Source: an uncultured Lachnospiraceae bacterium | GTDB taxonomy: Bacteria; Bacillota_A; Clostridia; Lachnospirales; Lachnospiraceae | Length of the DNA stretch: 8,204 nucleotides | Reading direction: 5' to 3' | NCBI GenBank assembly: GCA_902767195.1 | Contig: CACXGS010000151.1 | Coordinates: forward strand, 1-8,204 | In this document: in pieces, positions 1-4,778 of the stretch | How the letters are laid out: every line of letters begins with the position of its first letter | Numbering within the stretch: the stretch's first letter is position 1 | Made by a program: the position numbers and the translations under genes | Notes under the pieces: generated by a model | The model's input: the letters and a program-made list of their open reading frames with translations, nothing else | Databases searched by the model: none | What the model was told of the DNA's origin: nothing

Positions 1-1
1 C

Positions 2-622
2 CAGATTGATATGGGTTCCTACCACAGTGTGGATTTCGGAACAGAAGTCCTGGTGGCTCTTGATCATGTTTTCATAGGAAATGTTGTGATTTCGGATACC
101 ATCAAAGAGGATGCCGAAGCGGCCATCAGGAGTGTGAAAGACCTGGGAATCAAGACAGTTATGCTCACAGGTGACGCAGAAGATAGTGCAAGGGCTGTGG
201 CAGAGAAGACCGGTATTGACGAAGTTCATGCCAAGCTTCTTCCTGAAGAAAAGCTCAGCTGTCTCCAGACAATCCGTGAGAAGGATGGCGCTGTGATGTT
301 TATCGGTGACGGCATCAACGATGCTCCCGTACTGGCAGGTGCTGATGTGGGAGCTGCTATGGGCAGCGGTGCTGACGCGGCCATCGAGGCTGCGGATGTG
401 GTCTTCATGAATTCTGAGATGAACGCAATTCCTGAAGCCCTGTCCATCGCAAGGATGACCAATAAGATCTCCTGGCAGAATGTGTATTTTGCCCTGGCCG
501 TCAAGATCTTCGTTATGATCCTCGGTCTGGTCGGCTTTGCCAATATGTGGCTGGCAGTATTTGCAGATACGGGCGTATCTGTCCTCTGCCTGCTGAATTC
601 CATCCGGATTCTTCGCCGGTAA
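2..622 (+). CDS. Heavy-metal-translocating P-type ATPase, C-terminal part (P1B-2, CadA/ZntA-like), truncated by the window edge
   Basis: This is the last 206 residues of a P1B-type ATPase, an inner-membrane pump that exports soft metal ions using ATP. The reading frame is already open at base 2, so the start codon lies outside the window and the ATG at 11 is internal. Visible motifs are the P-domain TGD (about bases 167-175) and the hinge motif GDGINDAP (305-328), both diagnostic of P-type ATPases. Two final membrane helices follow, with MWLAVFADTGVSVL near the end. The Asp in that last helix matches the metal-site Asp of Zn/Cd/Pb pumps (ZntA/CadA subgroup) and differs from copper pumps, which carry other residues there. 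The missing part should contain the metal-binding N-terminus, the CPC membrane motif and the DKTGT phosphorylation site. The protein ends normally, with a basic tail after the last helix. Family assignment is firm; Zn/Cd specificity is inferred. Confidence 0.95.
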   Translation, partial: QIDMGSYHSVDFGTEVLVALDHVFIGNVVISDTIKEDAEAAIRSVKDLGIKTVMLTGDAEDSARAVAEKTGIDEVHAKLLPEEKLSCLQTIREKDGAVMFIGDGINDAPVLAGADVGAAMGSGADAAIEAADVVFMNSEMNAIPEALSIARMTNKISWQNVYFALAVKIFVMILGLVGFANMWLAVFADTGVSVLCLLNSIRILRR

Positions 623-683
623 TAATGTGTCAATGATGATTTGGATCAATAAATAAACATGAATCAAAACAGAATATAAAAAG

Positions 684-750
684 AAGGAGGCATCTCAAAC
701 GCTCTTGCCTATCCATTAAAGAATGGGCAGATTAAGTAAGATGCCTCCTT
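684..750. repeat. Inverted repeat with 12-bp perfect stem and structured 43-nt loop; possible terminator of the metal ATPase gene
   Basis: The arm AAGGAGGCATCT at 684-695 is exactly complementary to AGATGCCTCCTT at 739-750. The 43-nt loop contains a second hairpin, CCATT (713-717) pairing with AATGG (722-726) across a 4-nt loop, which can be extended by TGC/GCA beyond a small bulge. The right arm is followed by a short T-rich run (TTTGTT), so it could terminate the rightward transcript, although the loop is long for an intrinsic terminator. The left arm carries a perfect Shine-Dalgarno-like AGGAGG and the right arm a CCTCCTT like the 3' end of 16S rRNA. A small mobile or structured RNA element is the alternative. 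Confidence 0.6.
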
Positions 751-800
751 TGTTCGTCATGGCAGGGCTGCCCTATTAAAACGGATCAGGAACTTGAGAT

Positions 801-941
801 AAAGACAAGGATCCCCCATGTCCAACCTGTTTGTCATTTGGTGGTGTCTGTGCGTTCTGGGACGGACTGATTTCAGTCCGTCATCAGACGAACAGATGCC
901 AACAATTGACACAACACAGGACATAGGGGATCCTTGTCTTT
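801..941. repeat. Long near-perfect palindrome (about 140 bp), MITE-like element or bidirectional terminator hairpin
   Basis: The outer arms, 801-823 and 919-941, are complementary over 23 bp with one difference that would still pair as G-U in RNA; both contain CAAGGATCCCC. The middle parts of the arms (824-860 and 883-918) continue to align with scattered mismatches and one 1-nt bulge. The centre closes with the perfect stem GACGGACTG (861-869) / CAGTCCGTC (874-882) around ATTT. The whole segment therefore folds back on itself. Both outer ends read into short T runs on the outgoing strand (TCTTTT rightward, TCTTT leftward), so it could stop transcription from both convergent genes. TA dinucleotides sit within one base of each end, which would fit a mariner-type MITE but is not exact. 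No encoded protein is evident. Confidence 0.85.
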
Positions 942-956
942 TAATTCAACAAGACC

Positions 957-972
957 GCCGCTTTAATGCGGC
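957..972 (-). terminator. Small GC hairpin overlapping the stop codon of the ATP-grasp gene
   Basis: GCCGC (957-961) pairs with GCGGC (968-972) around a 6-nt loop that includes the TAA stop. Read leftward it is followed by a T-poor tail, so it is at best a weak terminator; the larger palindrome just beyond it is the more likely end point. Confidence 0.3.
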
Positions 973-2168
973 AGCCCCTTCCTTATCTGGACAGTCTTAT
1001 AAAAGTCTTTCATCTCTTCCTCTGTATCGAAAGTGGCGATGTAGAACTGATTGCCCATGGCATCTGCCAGAACATCCGGAATCCGGCCGTCCATTTTCAT
1101 ATGATCCCGATAACGGTCGAGGACCTCCTCCCGGCTCATGGCATATTCGACACCGTCCCTGAGACCTAAGTAAGCACAGAACTGATGATTTCCGACTTCT
1201 TTGGTGGACTGGTCAAAGGCTATCATATCAGCCCAGATTTTGTAGACGTTGGTACTGTGGGCGAAATTGATCATATCCGGAGTAAAACCGCCGGATGGAC
1301 GCATATTTACCTCCAGGGCAACAATATCGCCTTTTTTGCCGAAGCCTTTCTGGTCTTTGAGGAGACGGAAGAACTCAAAATGAATGAAGCGGCTCTTTAC
1401 GTTAAAGCTTTTGACCACTGCACGACCTGCCGCCCGGGTGTCCTCCGGAAGATCTTTCAGGATCCAGTACTCCATGTTTCCGCCTTCATTCACCGTGTTC
1501 ATGATATCTGTGTGGGTGATATTACCTGTTTCGAACATGGGCTCTCCATGGGAGTCAATAATGGCGTCGTAGGAGTTGACTTCTCCACAGATAAATTCTT
1601 CCATAATGTAGATAATGGAAGGCCATTTGTTCTCCATGAAATGCTTCATCTCTTCATCGTTTGAGATCTTAAAGGTATGGGAAGCACCCACGCCGTTATC
1701 CGGTTTTGCGATTACCGGATAGCCCACTTCTTTGACGAAGGCCAGACAACCTTCCAGATCATCCACCATATGATAATGGGCAATCGGAATACCGGCTTTT
1801 TTGTAGTATTCCTTCATCTTTGATTTATATTTGATCCGGGGAATATCATCAATATGGAAACCGCTTTTGATATTGAAATCTGTGCGGAATCTGGCATCTC
1901 TTTCTAGCCAGTATTCATTGTTGGATTCCAGCCAGTCAATCCGCCCGTATTTAAAGATAAAGAAAGCAATGGCCCGGTAGACCTCGTCACTCTGTTCGAG
2001 GCTGCTCACCTTATAGTATTCTGTCAGACTATCCTTTAATTCCTGCATCAGATCGTCGTAGGGCTGGTCACCTATACCCAGCACGTTCATGCCGTTATCT
2101 TTGAGCTCACGGCAGAATTGCCAATAGTTGGTAGGGAAATTCGGGGAGATAAAAATCACATTTTTCAT
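963..2168 (-). CDS. ATP-grasp domain protein, putative carboxylate-amine (or thiol) ligase
   Basis: This 401-aa protein has ATP-grasp architecture. An N-terminal Rossmann-like lobe (about 1-100) begins with MKNVIFISPNFP. The ATP-binding lobe has PVIAKPDNGVGAS (151-163), with Lys155 and a glycine-rich loop, then an acidic hinge around YIMEEF (187-192). The metal-binding face shows HFEFF (Glu265) and ALEVNMRPSGG (Glu286, Asn288). These are the residues that hold ATP and two Mg ions in this superfamily. Such enzymes activate a carboxylate as acyl phosphate and join it to an amine or thiol; the substrate cannot be read from sequence. Relatives are often labelled as carbamoyl-phosphate-synthase-like, but this is not a CPSase. 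The start is supported by AGAGGA 6 nt upstream. It lies downstream of two esterase genes on the same strand, with its own likely promoter. No membrane segment or signal peptide is seen. Confidence 0.88.
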   Translation of the reverse strand: MKNVIFISPNFPTNYWQFCRELKDNGMNVLGIGDQPYDDLMQELKDSLTEYYKVSSLEQSDEVYRAIAFFIFKYGRIDWLESNNEYWLERDARFRTDFNIKSGFHIDDIPRIKYKSKMKEYYKKAGIPIAHYHMVDDLEGCLAFVKEVGYPVIAKPDNGVGASHTFKISNDEEMKHFMENKWPSIIYIMEEFICGEVNSYDAIIDSHGEPMFETGNITHTDIMNTVNEGGNMEYWILKDLPEDTRAAGRAVVKSFNVKSRFIHFEFFRLLKDQKGFGKKGDIVALEVNMRPSGGFTPDMINFAHSTNVYKIWADMIAFDQSTKEVGNHQFCAYLGLRDGVEYAMSREEVLDRYRDHMKMDGRIPDVLADAMGNQFYIATFDTEEEMKDFYKTVQIRKGLPH

Positions 2169-2174
2169 AATACA

Positions 2175-2180
2175 TCCTCT
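2175..2180 (-). promoter_or_regulatory. Ribosome binding site of the ATP-grasp gene
   Basis: On the minus strand AGAGGA lies 6 nt before the ATG at 2168, which supports that start. With the predicted promoter just upstream, the untranslated leader would be only about 15 nt. Confidence 0.65.
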
Positions 2181-2189
2181 TAATAAAAA

Positions 2190-2218
2190 CTTATATGGTT
2201 AAAAAACCAGAAAAACAA
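2190..2218 (-). promoter_or_regulatory. Candidate sigma-A promoter for the ATP-grasp gene, with a palindrome in the spacer
   Basis: On the minus strand TTGTTT (-35, bases 2213-2218) and TATAAG (-10, bases 2190-2195) are separated by exactly 17 nt. The spacer contains TGGTT-TTTT-AACCA (2196-2209), a perfect 5-bp inverted repeat abutting the -10, a position that could hold a repressor. The match to consensus is moderate and the region is AT-rich, so chance is possible. Confidence 0.5.
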
Positions 2219-2229
2219 ATGCATCTTTC

Positions 2230-2255
2230 CAGGCTGCTTAGTGAAAGTCAGCCTG
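2230..2255. repeat. Hairpin with 7-bp GC-rich stem in the esterase/ATP-grasp gap
   Basis: CAGGCTG (2230-2236) pairs perfectly with CAGCCTG (2249-2255) around a 12-nt loop. Read leftward, a T-rich stretch begins about 10 nt later, so it might weakly terminate or attenuate read-through from the upstream esterase gene before the ATP-grasp promoter. Confidence 0.4.
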
Positions 2256-2274
2256 TCCTGTCAGATCCCGGTGC

Positions 2275-2311
2275 GGAATCGAAGGGACTATTTCCACTGA
2301 ATTATTCCTCC
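2275..2311. repeat. Direct repeat copy 1 (37 bp), possible relic of an esterase gene end
   Basis: This copy matches 2345-2381 at 32 of 37 positions, 70 bp apart. Read on the minus strand it contains GAG GAA TAA in the register where copy 2 has GGG GAA TAG, and the preceding codons (TTA TTG) parallel the CTG CTG that ends the intact esterase gene. It looks like the leftover 3' end of a lost paralogue or a small duplication. Confidence 0.7.
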
Positions 2312-2344
2312 AATAATGTCTGTTCCTATGCCGCTGTATCTGGT

Positions 2345-2381
2345 GGAATCGAGGGGACTATTTCTGCTGAACTATTCCCCC
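2345..2381. repeat. Direct repeat copy 2 (37 bp), overlapping the stop codon of the esterase gene
   Basis: This copy covers the last two codons, the stop and 27 bp downstream of the intact esterase gene. It shares GGAATCGA-GGGACTATTTC and a closing ATTCC-like end with copy 1; the five differences are scattered, so the duplication is not recent. Confidence 0.7.
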
Positions 2382-3127
2382 AGCAGATAGGGAAGGAAAT
2401 AGATTACCTGTTTGTACCACCAATCCCAGTCATGATGTACGTCATATCCCCAGTAATCTACCCAGGTATGGATATCTTTACTTTTGAGAATCTGATCTAA
2501 TTCTTCGGTGTACTGCGGGAGCTCCCATGGACCCCGTCCAGTACAGATCACAGCCCGCTGGGAGTTGAACATCTCTATATAGGGGTGATCCTCAGGCAGA
2601 TTGTACATGTAATCCACCGGAGAATTCATATACACCAGCTCGTCCATATAGTCGTCAAATCCATAGGAGGCCGTGTAGACACCGCTGAGGGCGAGAAGAC
2701 TGTCAAAAAGATCCGGCCTGCGGAAGTAGAGATTGGCCGCGTGGGCTGCCCCCAGACTACAGCCGAAACTCATTACGCCTCCCTGATAAGCTTCCCCGTT
2801 TTTTTCGCTGACATATTCTTTGATGAAGGGGACCAGCTCATCGGTGATGAAGTGAATCCACTGCTCATACCTCTCTATGCGCCACCGAGGATCTCCCATT
2901 TTGTTGCTCCATGTTTCGGCGTCGATGGTATCGATGGAAAAGACGATGATCTTTCCTCCGTCAAGCCACTCGCTGCAGACATCGGCCATCTTAAAATTCT
3001 CAAAGTCATAGAATCGCCCGTCCTGACAAGGGATGTAGAGAACCGGACGGCCTCCGTGTCCGTAGATGTTTATCTCCATATCTTTGTTCATGATATGGCT
3101 GTAATAAGTCATATATTGTTTTTCCAT
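2372..3127 (-). CDS. Esterase family alpha/beta-hydrolase (COG4947-like)
   Basis: This is a 251-aa cytoplasmic serine hydrolase without a signal peptide. The nucleophile elbow is FGCSLGA (121-127, Ser124), inside a typical strand-turn-helix. The catalytic His should be His231 or His232 in GYDVHHDWDWW near the C-terminus, and the acid is probably in the TGRGPWE segment (197-202). The VDYWGYDVHHDW signature fits the small bacterial esterase group usually filed under COG4947, where substrates are mostly unknown. It starts at the ATG at 3127, with GAGG about 10 nt upstream. It is the middle gene of the leftward set, 77 bp after another esterase and 203 bp before the ATP-grasp gene, which suggests a shared pathway acting on ester-linked small molecules. 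Its last codons are copied in a downstream direct repeat. Family is firm, substrate unknown. Confidence 0.87.
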   Translation of the reverse strand: MEKQYMTYYSHIMNKDMEINIYGHGGRPVLYIPCQDGRFYDFENFKMADVCSEWLDGGKIIVFSIDTIDAETWSNKMGDPRWRIERYEQWIHFITDELVPFIKEYVSEKNGEAYQGGVMSFGCSLGAAHAANLYFRRPDLFDSLLALSGVYTASYGFDDYMDELVYMNSPVDYMYNLPEDHPYIEMFNSQRAVICTGRGPWELPQYTEELDQILKSKDIHTWVDYWGYDVHHDWDWWYKQVIYFLPYLLGE

Positions 3128-3204
3128 AGTTTTATTTCCTCGTTTATTCTTCTGTTAATCATTTTACTTCAGTGTACGGGCTTTGGCCAAAATATCCGTC
3201 CTGT

Positions 3205-3975
3205 TCACTGATGCACGTCGTAAAGTAAAGTATTCATAAAAAACGGAATCTGCCTTCCCCAGCTGGCCTCGCAGTGAGTGCCTTTTGGTATGAGACGGGT
3301 CTCCAGCCAGATACCTTTTCTGATCAGAGAAGAGATGACGCGGATATAGTCTTCATTCAGATCTTTCCGATAACCCAGCTCCTCGGATCCGTAATCAAGA
3401 TAGACGATAGTATCCCGGGAGACATCCGTCTGCCGGATCAATTGGTCTACCTCTTCCGGACAGAAAAGGAATGAAGCGGAAAGGCAGGCTGCCCGTGAAA
3501 AAATGTCATTATATTTCAGGACGGCATACAGACTCATCAGTCCGCCCATGGAACTCCCTGCAATCATGGTATGTTCCCGGTCCGGGAGTGTCCGGTAGGA
3601 AGCGTCGATCATAGGTTTTAACTCCCGGATCATCCACTGCATGGTGATCTCTCCCAGCCCCTGGATCTGTCCGAAATAGGGGTCGTAAAAAGAGTAAGGG
3701 GAATACTCGCAGAGGCGTTCATTATTGGGTCCACGGTTGCATTCCACAGCAGCGATGATCAACTGGGTCCGGGTCCGGTCCATGTATTCTCCCATCCCCC
3801 AGCTGGTCCCGTAGGTGGCATGGGAATCAAAGAAAACATTATGACCGTCAAACATGTAGAGGACAGGATATCTCTTCTGTGAATCTTCTTCATAGCTGTC
3901 CGGCAGGTAGACATAGACCCGACGTTTCGTATCTCCGGACAATTCAGGGATGGTAATATCCCACATTTTTATCAT
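3205..3975 (-). CDS. Esterase family alpha/beta-hydrolase (PF00756 esterase-D/enterochelin-esterase-like)
   Basis: This 256-aa serine hydrolase belongs to the esterase family that includes enterochelin and feruloyl esterases. It starts with a beta-sandwich-like segment (RRVYVYLPDSYEE, 19-30) followed by RYPVLYMFDGHNVF (35-48), the usual oxyanion-side strand. The nucleophile elbow is AGSSMGG (139-145, Ser142). The acid is likely Asp194 or Glu198 in YLDYGSEE, and the His is His234 in KGTHCEASW. It has no signal peptide, so it acts inside the cell. The ATG at 3975 is chosen over the ATG three codons later because GGAG lies 8 nt upstream. It is the first gene of the leftward set and is different enough from the next gene to have a distinct substrate rather than being a recent duplicate. 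An intracellular role in hydrolysing a siderophore, sugar or acyl ester is plausible but not shown. Confidence 0.87.
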   Translation of the reverse strand: MIKMWDITIPELSGDTKRRVYVYLPDSYEEDSQKRYPVLYMFDGHNVFFDSHATYGTSWGMGEYMDRTRTQLIIAAVECNRGPNNERLCEYSPYSFYDPYFGQIQGLGEITMQWMIRELKPMIDASYRTLPDREHTMIAGSSMGGLMSLYAVLKYNDIFSRAACLSASFLFCPEEVDQLIRQTDVSRDTIVYLDYGSEELGYRKDLNEDYIRVISSLIRKGIWLETRLIPKGTHCEASWGRQIPFFMNTLLYDVHQ

Positions 3976-4014
3976 ATTGGAAACTCCATTCTACCCGTAA
4001 GCTGTATCACGGGA

Positions 4015-4020
4015 ATCATA
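4015..4020 (-). promoter_or_regulatory. Candidate -10 element for the leftward esterase transcript
   Basis: TATGAT on the minus strand is a 5/6 match to the -10 consensus and would give a leader of about 32 nt. No acceptable -35 hexamer lies 16-18 nt upstream, which would fit an activator-dependent promoter; the palindrome at 4044-4059 is centred about 42 bp upstream of the expected start. Confidence 0.35.
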
Positions 4021-4043
4021 GTACTCTACTATTTTTGCATATT

Positions 4044-4059
4044 TTGTGAGAAATCACAA
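4044..4059. promoter_or_regulatory. CRP/FNR-like palindrome TTGTGA-N4-TCACAA
   Basis: This is a perfect 6-bp inverted repeat with a 4-nt spacer (GAAA). It resembles sites of the CRP/FNR superfamily, whose half-sites are TGTGA or TTGAT, although CRP itself uses a 6-nt spacer. It sits between two divergent promoters: about 42 bp from the likely leftward start and about 60 bp from the likely rightward start, the two classic activator positions. No regulator gene is in the window, so the protein that binds is unknown. Confidence 0.45.
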
Positions 4060-4076
4060 GGACAGTTTGTGCCGGT

Positions 4077-4105
4077 TTGACAAATCTGATGACCACCTTT
4101 ACAAT
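4077..4105 (+). promoter_or_regulatory. Strong sigma-A promoter for the oxidoreductase gene and possibly the downstream genes
   Basis: TTGACA (4077-4082) is a perfect -35, and TACAAT (4100-4105) is a 5/6 -10, with the optimal 17-nt spacer. Transcription should start near 4112, giving a leader of about 65 nt before the ATG at 4178. Confidence 0.82.
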
Positions 4106-4106
4106 C

Positions 4107-4125
4107 TTAGGTGAAGAAAACCTAA
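4107..4125. promoter_or_regulatory. Operator-like palindrome TTAGGT-N7-ACCTAA over the start point
   Basis: A perfect 6-bp inverted repeat with a 7-nt spacer begins one base after the -10 and covers the predicted transcription start, a typical place for a repressor. It is too weak a stem and lacks a T run to be a terminator. The identity of a repressor cannot be told from here. Confidence 0.5.
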
Positions 4126-4167
4126 AGGGCTGCTCTAGTGTTTAACAGAAAGAAAAGGATATTATTT

Positions 4168-4173
4168 GGAGGG
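4168..4173 (+). promoter_or_regulatory. Ribosome binding site that fixes the oxidoreductase start at 4178
   Basis: GGAGGG ends 4 nt before the ATG at 4178. An in-frame TTG at 4166 would add four residues but would place the start within the ribosome binding site, so it is rejected. Confidence 0.85.
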
Positions 4174-4177
4174 AATT

Positions 4178-4741
4178 ATGACACTTTTTATCAATGCTTG
4201 TGTGCGAAAGCAATCCCGGACTAAGAGGCTGGCAGAACATCTTCTTTCAGCCGGAAATGAATCCTATGTGGAATTAGACCTCAATGCAATTGAGTTCCCG
4301 ATTGTTGATGAAGATTTTCTTATCATGCGTGACCGGCTTATACTTAATGAGGATTTCAATAATCCCGTCTTTGACCTTGCAAGACAATTTGCTGAGGCAG
4401 AAGATATCGTGATCGCTGCTCCTTTTTGGGATTTGTCATTCCCTGCCGCTTTAAAACAGTATATTGAACAGATCAATGTTACCGGAATCACATTTTCCTA
4501 CACACCGGAAGGCGTGCCTTTTGGTTTGTGCAAAGCCAGAAGACTGACCTACATTACAACGGTTGGCGGGCACTATTTTCCGGAGGAATTTGGGGCAGGA
4601 TATATTGAAGCTCTGTCACAGAATTTTTATGGTATTCCGGAGTTCGAACTGATTAAAGCCACAGGACTCGATATTGAAGGAGCAGATGTTGATGAGATCA
4701 TTAATACTGCAAAAAAAGAAATCAAAAGAGTAAACAACTGA
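4178..4741 (+). CDS. Flavodoxin-fold NAD(P)H-dependent oxidoreductase (AzoR/NQO-like)
   Basis: This 187-aa protein belongs to the flavodoxin-like NAD(P)H dehydrogenase (quinone)/FMN azoreductase family: soluble FMN enzymes that pass two electrons from NAD(P)H to quinones, nitro or azo compounds. The N-terminus has beta1 (LFINACVRK) followed by SRTKRLAEHL, the FMN-phosphate-binding segment. The signature APFWDLSFPAALKQYIEQI (about residues 85-103) corresponds to the PMYNFSIPAxLKxWID motif of AzoR, and ITFSYTPEGVPFGL follows as in the family. TTVGG (about 128-132) is the last flavin-contacting loop. The length is near the usual 180-210. It is transcribed from a strong promoter with an operator-like palindrome, divergent from the esterase genes. 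The next gene begins 37 bp later, so co-transcription with the J-like/HIRAN genes is possible, though the function looks unrelated. Physiological substrate unknown. Confidence 0.88.
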   Translation: MTLFINACVRKQSRTKRLAEHLLSAGNESYVELDLNAIEFPIVDEDFLIMRDRLILNEDFNNPVFDLARQFAEAEDIVIAAPFWDLSFPAALKQYIEQINVTGITFSYTPEGVPFGLCKARRLTYITTVGGHYFPEEFGAGYIEALSQNFYGIPEFELIKATGLDIEGADVDEIINTAKKEIKRVNN

Positions 4742-4747
4742 TTGTTG

Positions 4748-4764
4748 AAGGCCTTGAGGCTTTT
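4748..4764 (+). terminator. Weak hairpin with T run between the oxidoreductase and J-like genes
   Basis: AAGGCC pairs with GGCTTT (one G-U) around TTGA and runs into TTTT. The stem is only 6 bp, so at most it reduces read-through; it lies directly before the ribosome binding site of the next gene. Confidence 0.3.
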
Positions 4765-4778
4765 GAGGGGGAGAGATT

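Larger units (their letters stand above)
623..962. other. Convergent intergenic region with two large inverted repeats and no credible gene
   Basis: This 340-bp gap lies between the stop of the rightward metal ATPase and the stop of the leftward ATP-grasp gene. I see no coding region with both a plausible ribosome binding site and protein-like sequence; short open frames here run through the palindromes. The content is two inverted repeats (684-750 and 801-941) and a small hairpin (957-972). A convergent position fits transcription termination from both sides, but the 801-941 element is much longer than an ordinary terminator. Confidence 0.7.

Noticed and set aside
226..633. 135-codon minus-strand frame opposite the metal ATPase
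   Set aside because: It covers the conserved P-type ATPase motifs in antisense and has no independent support.
801..941. CRISPR repeat or retron msr-msd RNA
   Set aside because: There is one palindrome with no repeat-spacer array, and no reverse transcriptase or cas gene nearby.
818..1162. 114-codon plus-strand open frame starting inside the long palindrome
   Set aside because: Half of it is the palindrome and half is antisense to the ATP-grasp gene; composition is not protein-like.
3128..3204. Terminator between the two esterase genes
   Set aside because: Only interrupted short complementarities (CAGTG/CACTG, ACGG/CCGT) are present with no T run, so I do not call one.
2585..3211. 208-codon plus-strand open frame opposite the COG4947-like esterase gene
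   Set aside because: It lies antisense to a gene with clear catalytic motifs, and its sequence shows no family pattern.
4166..4177. TTG start at 4166 for the oxidoreductase
   Set aside because: The TTG overlaps the ribosome binding site GGAGGG; the ATG at 4178 is correctly spaced and begins where family members begin.
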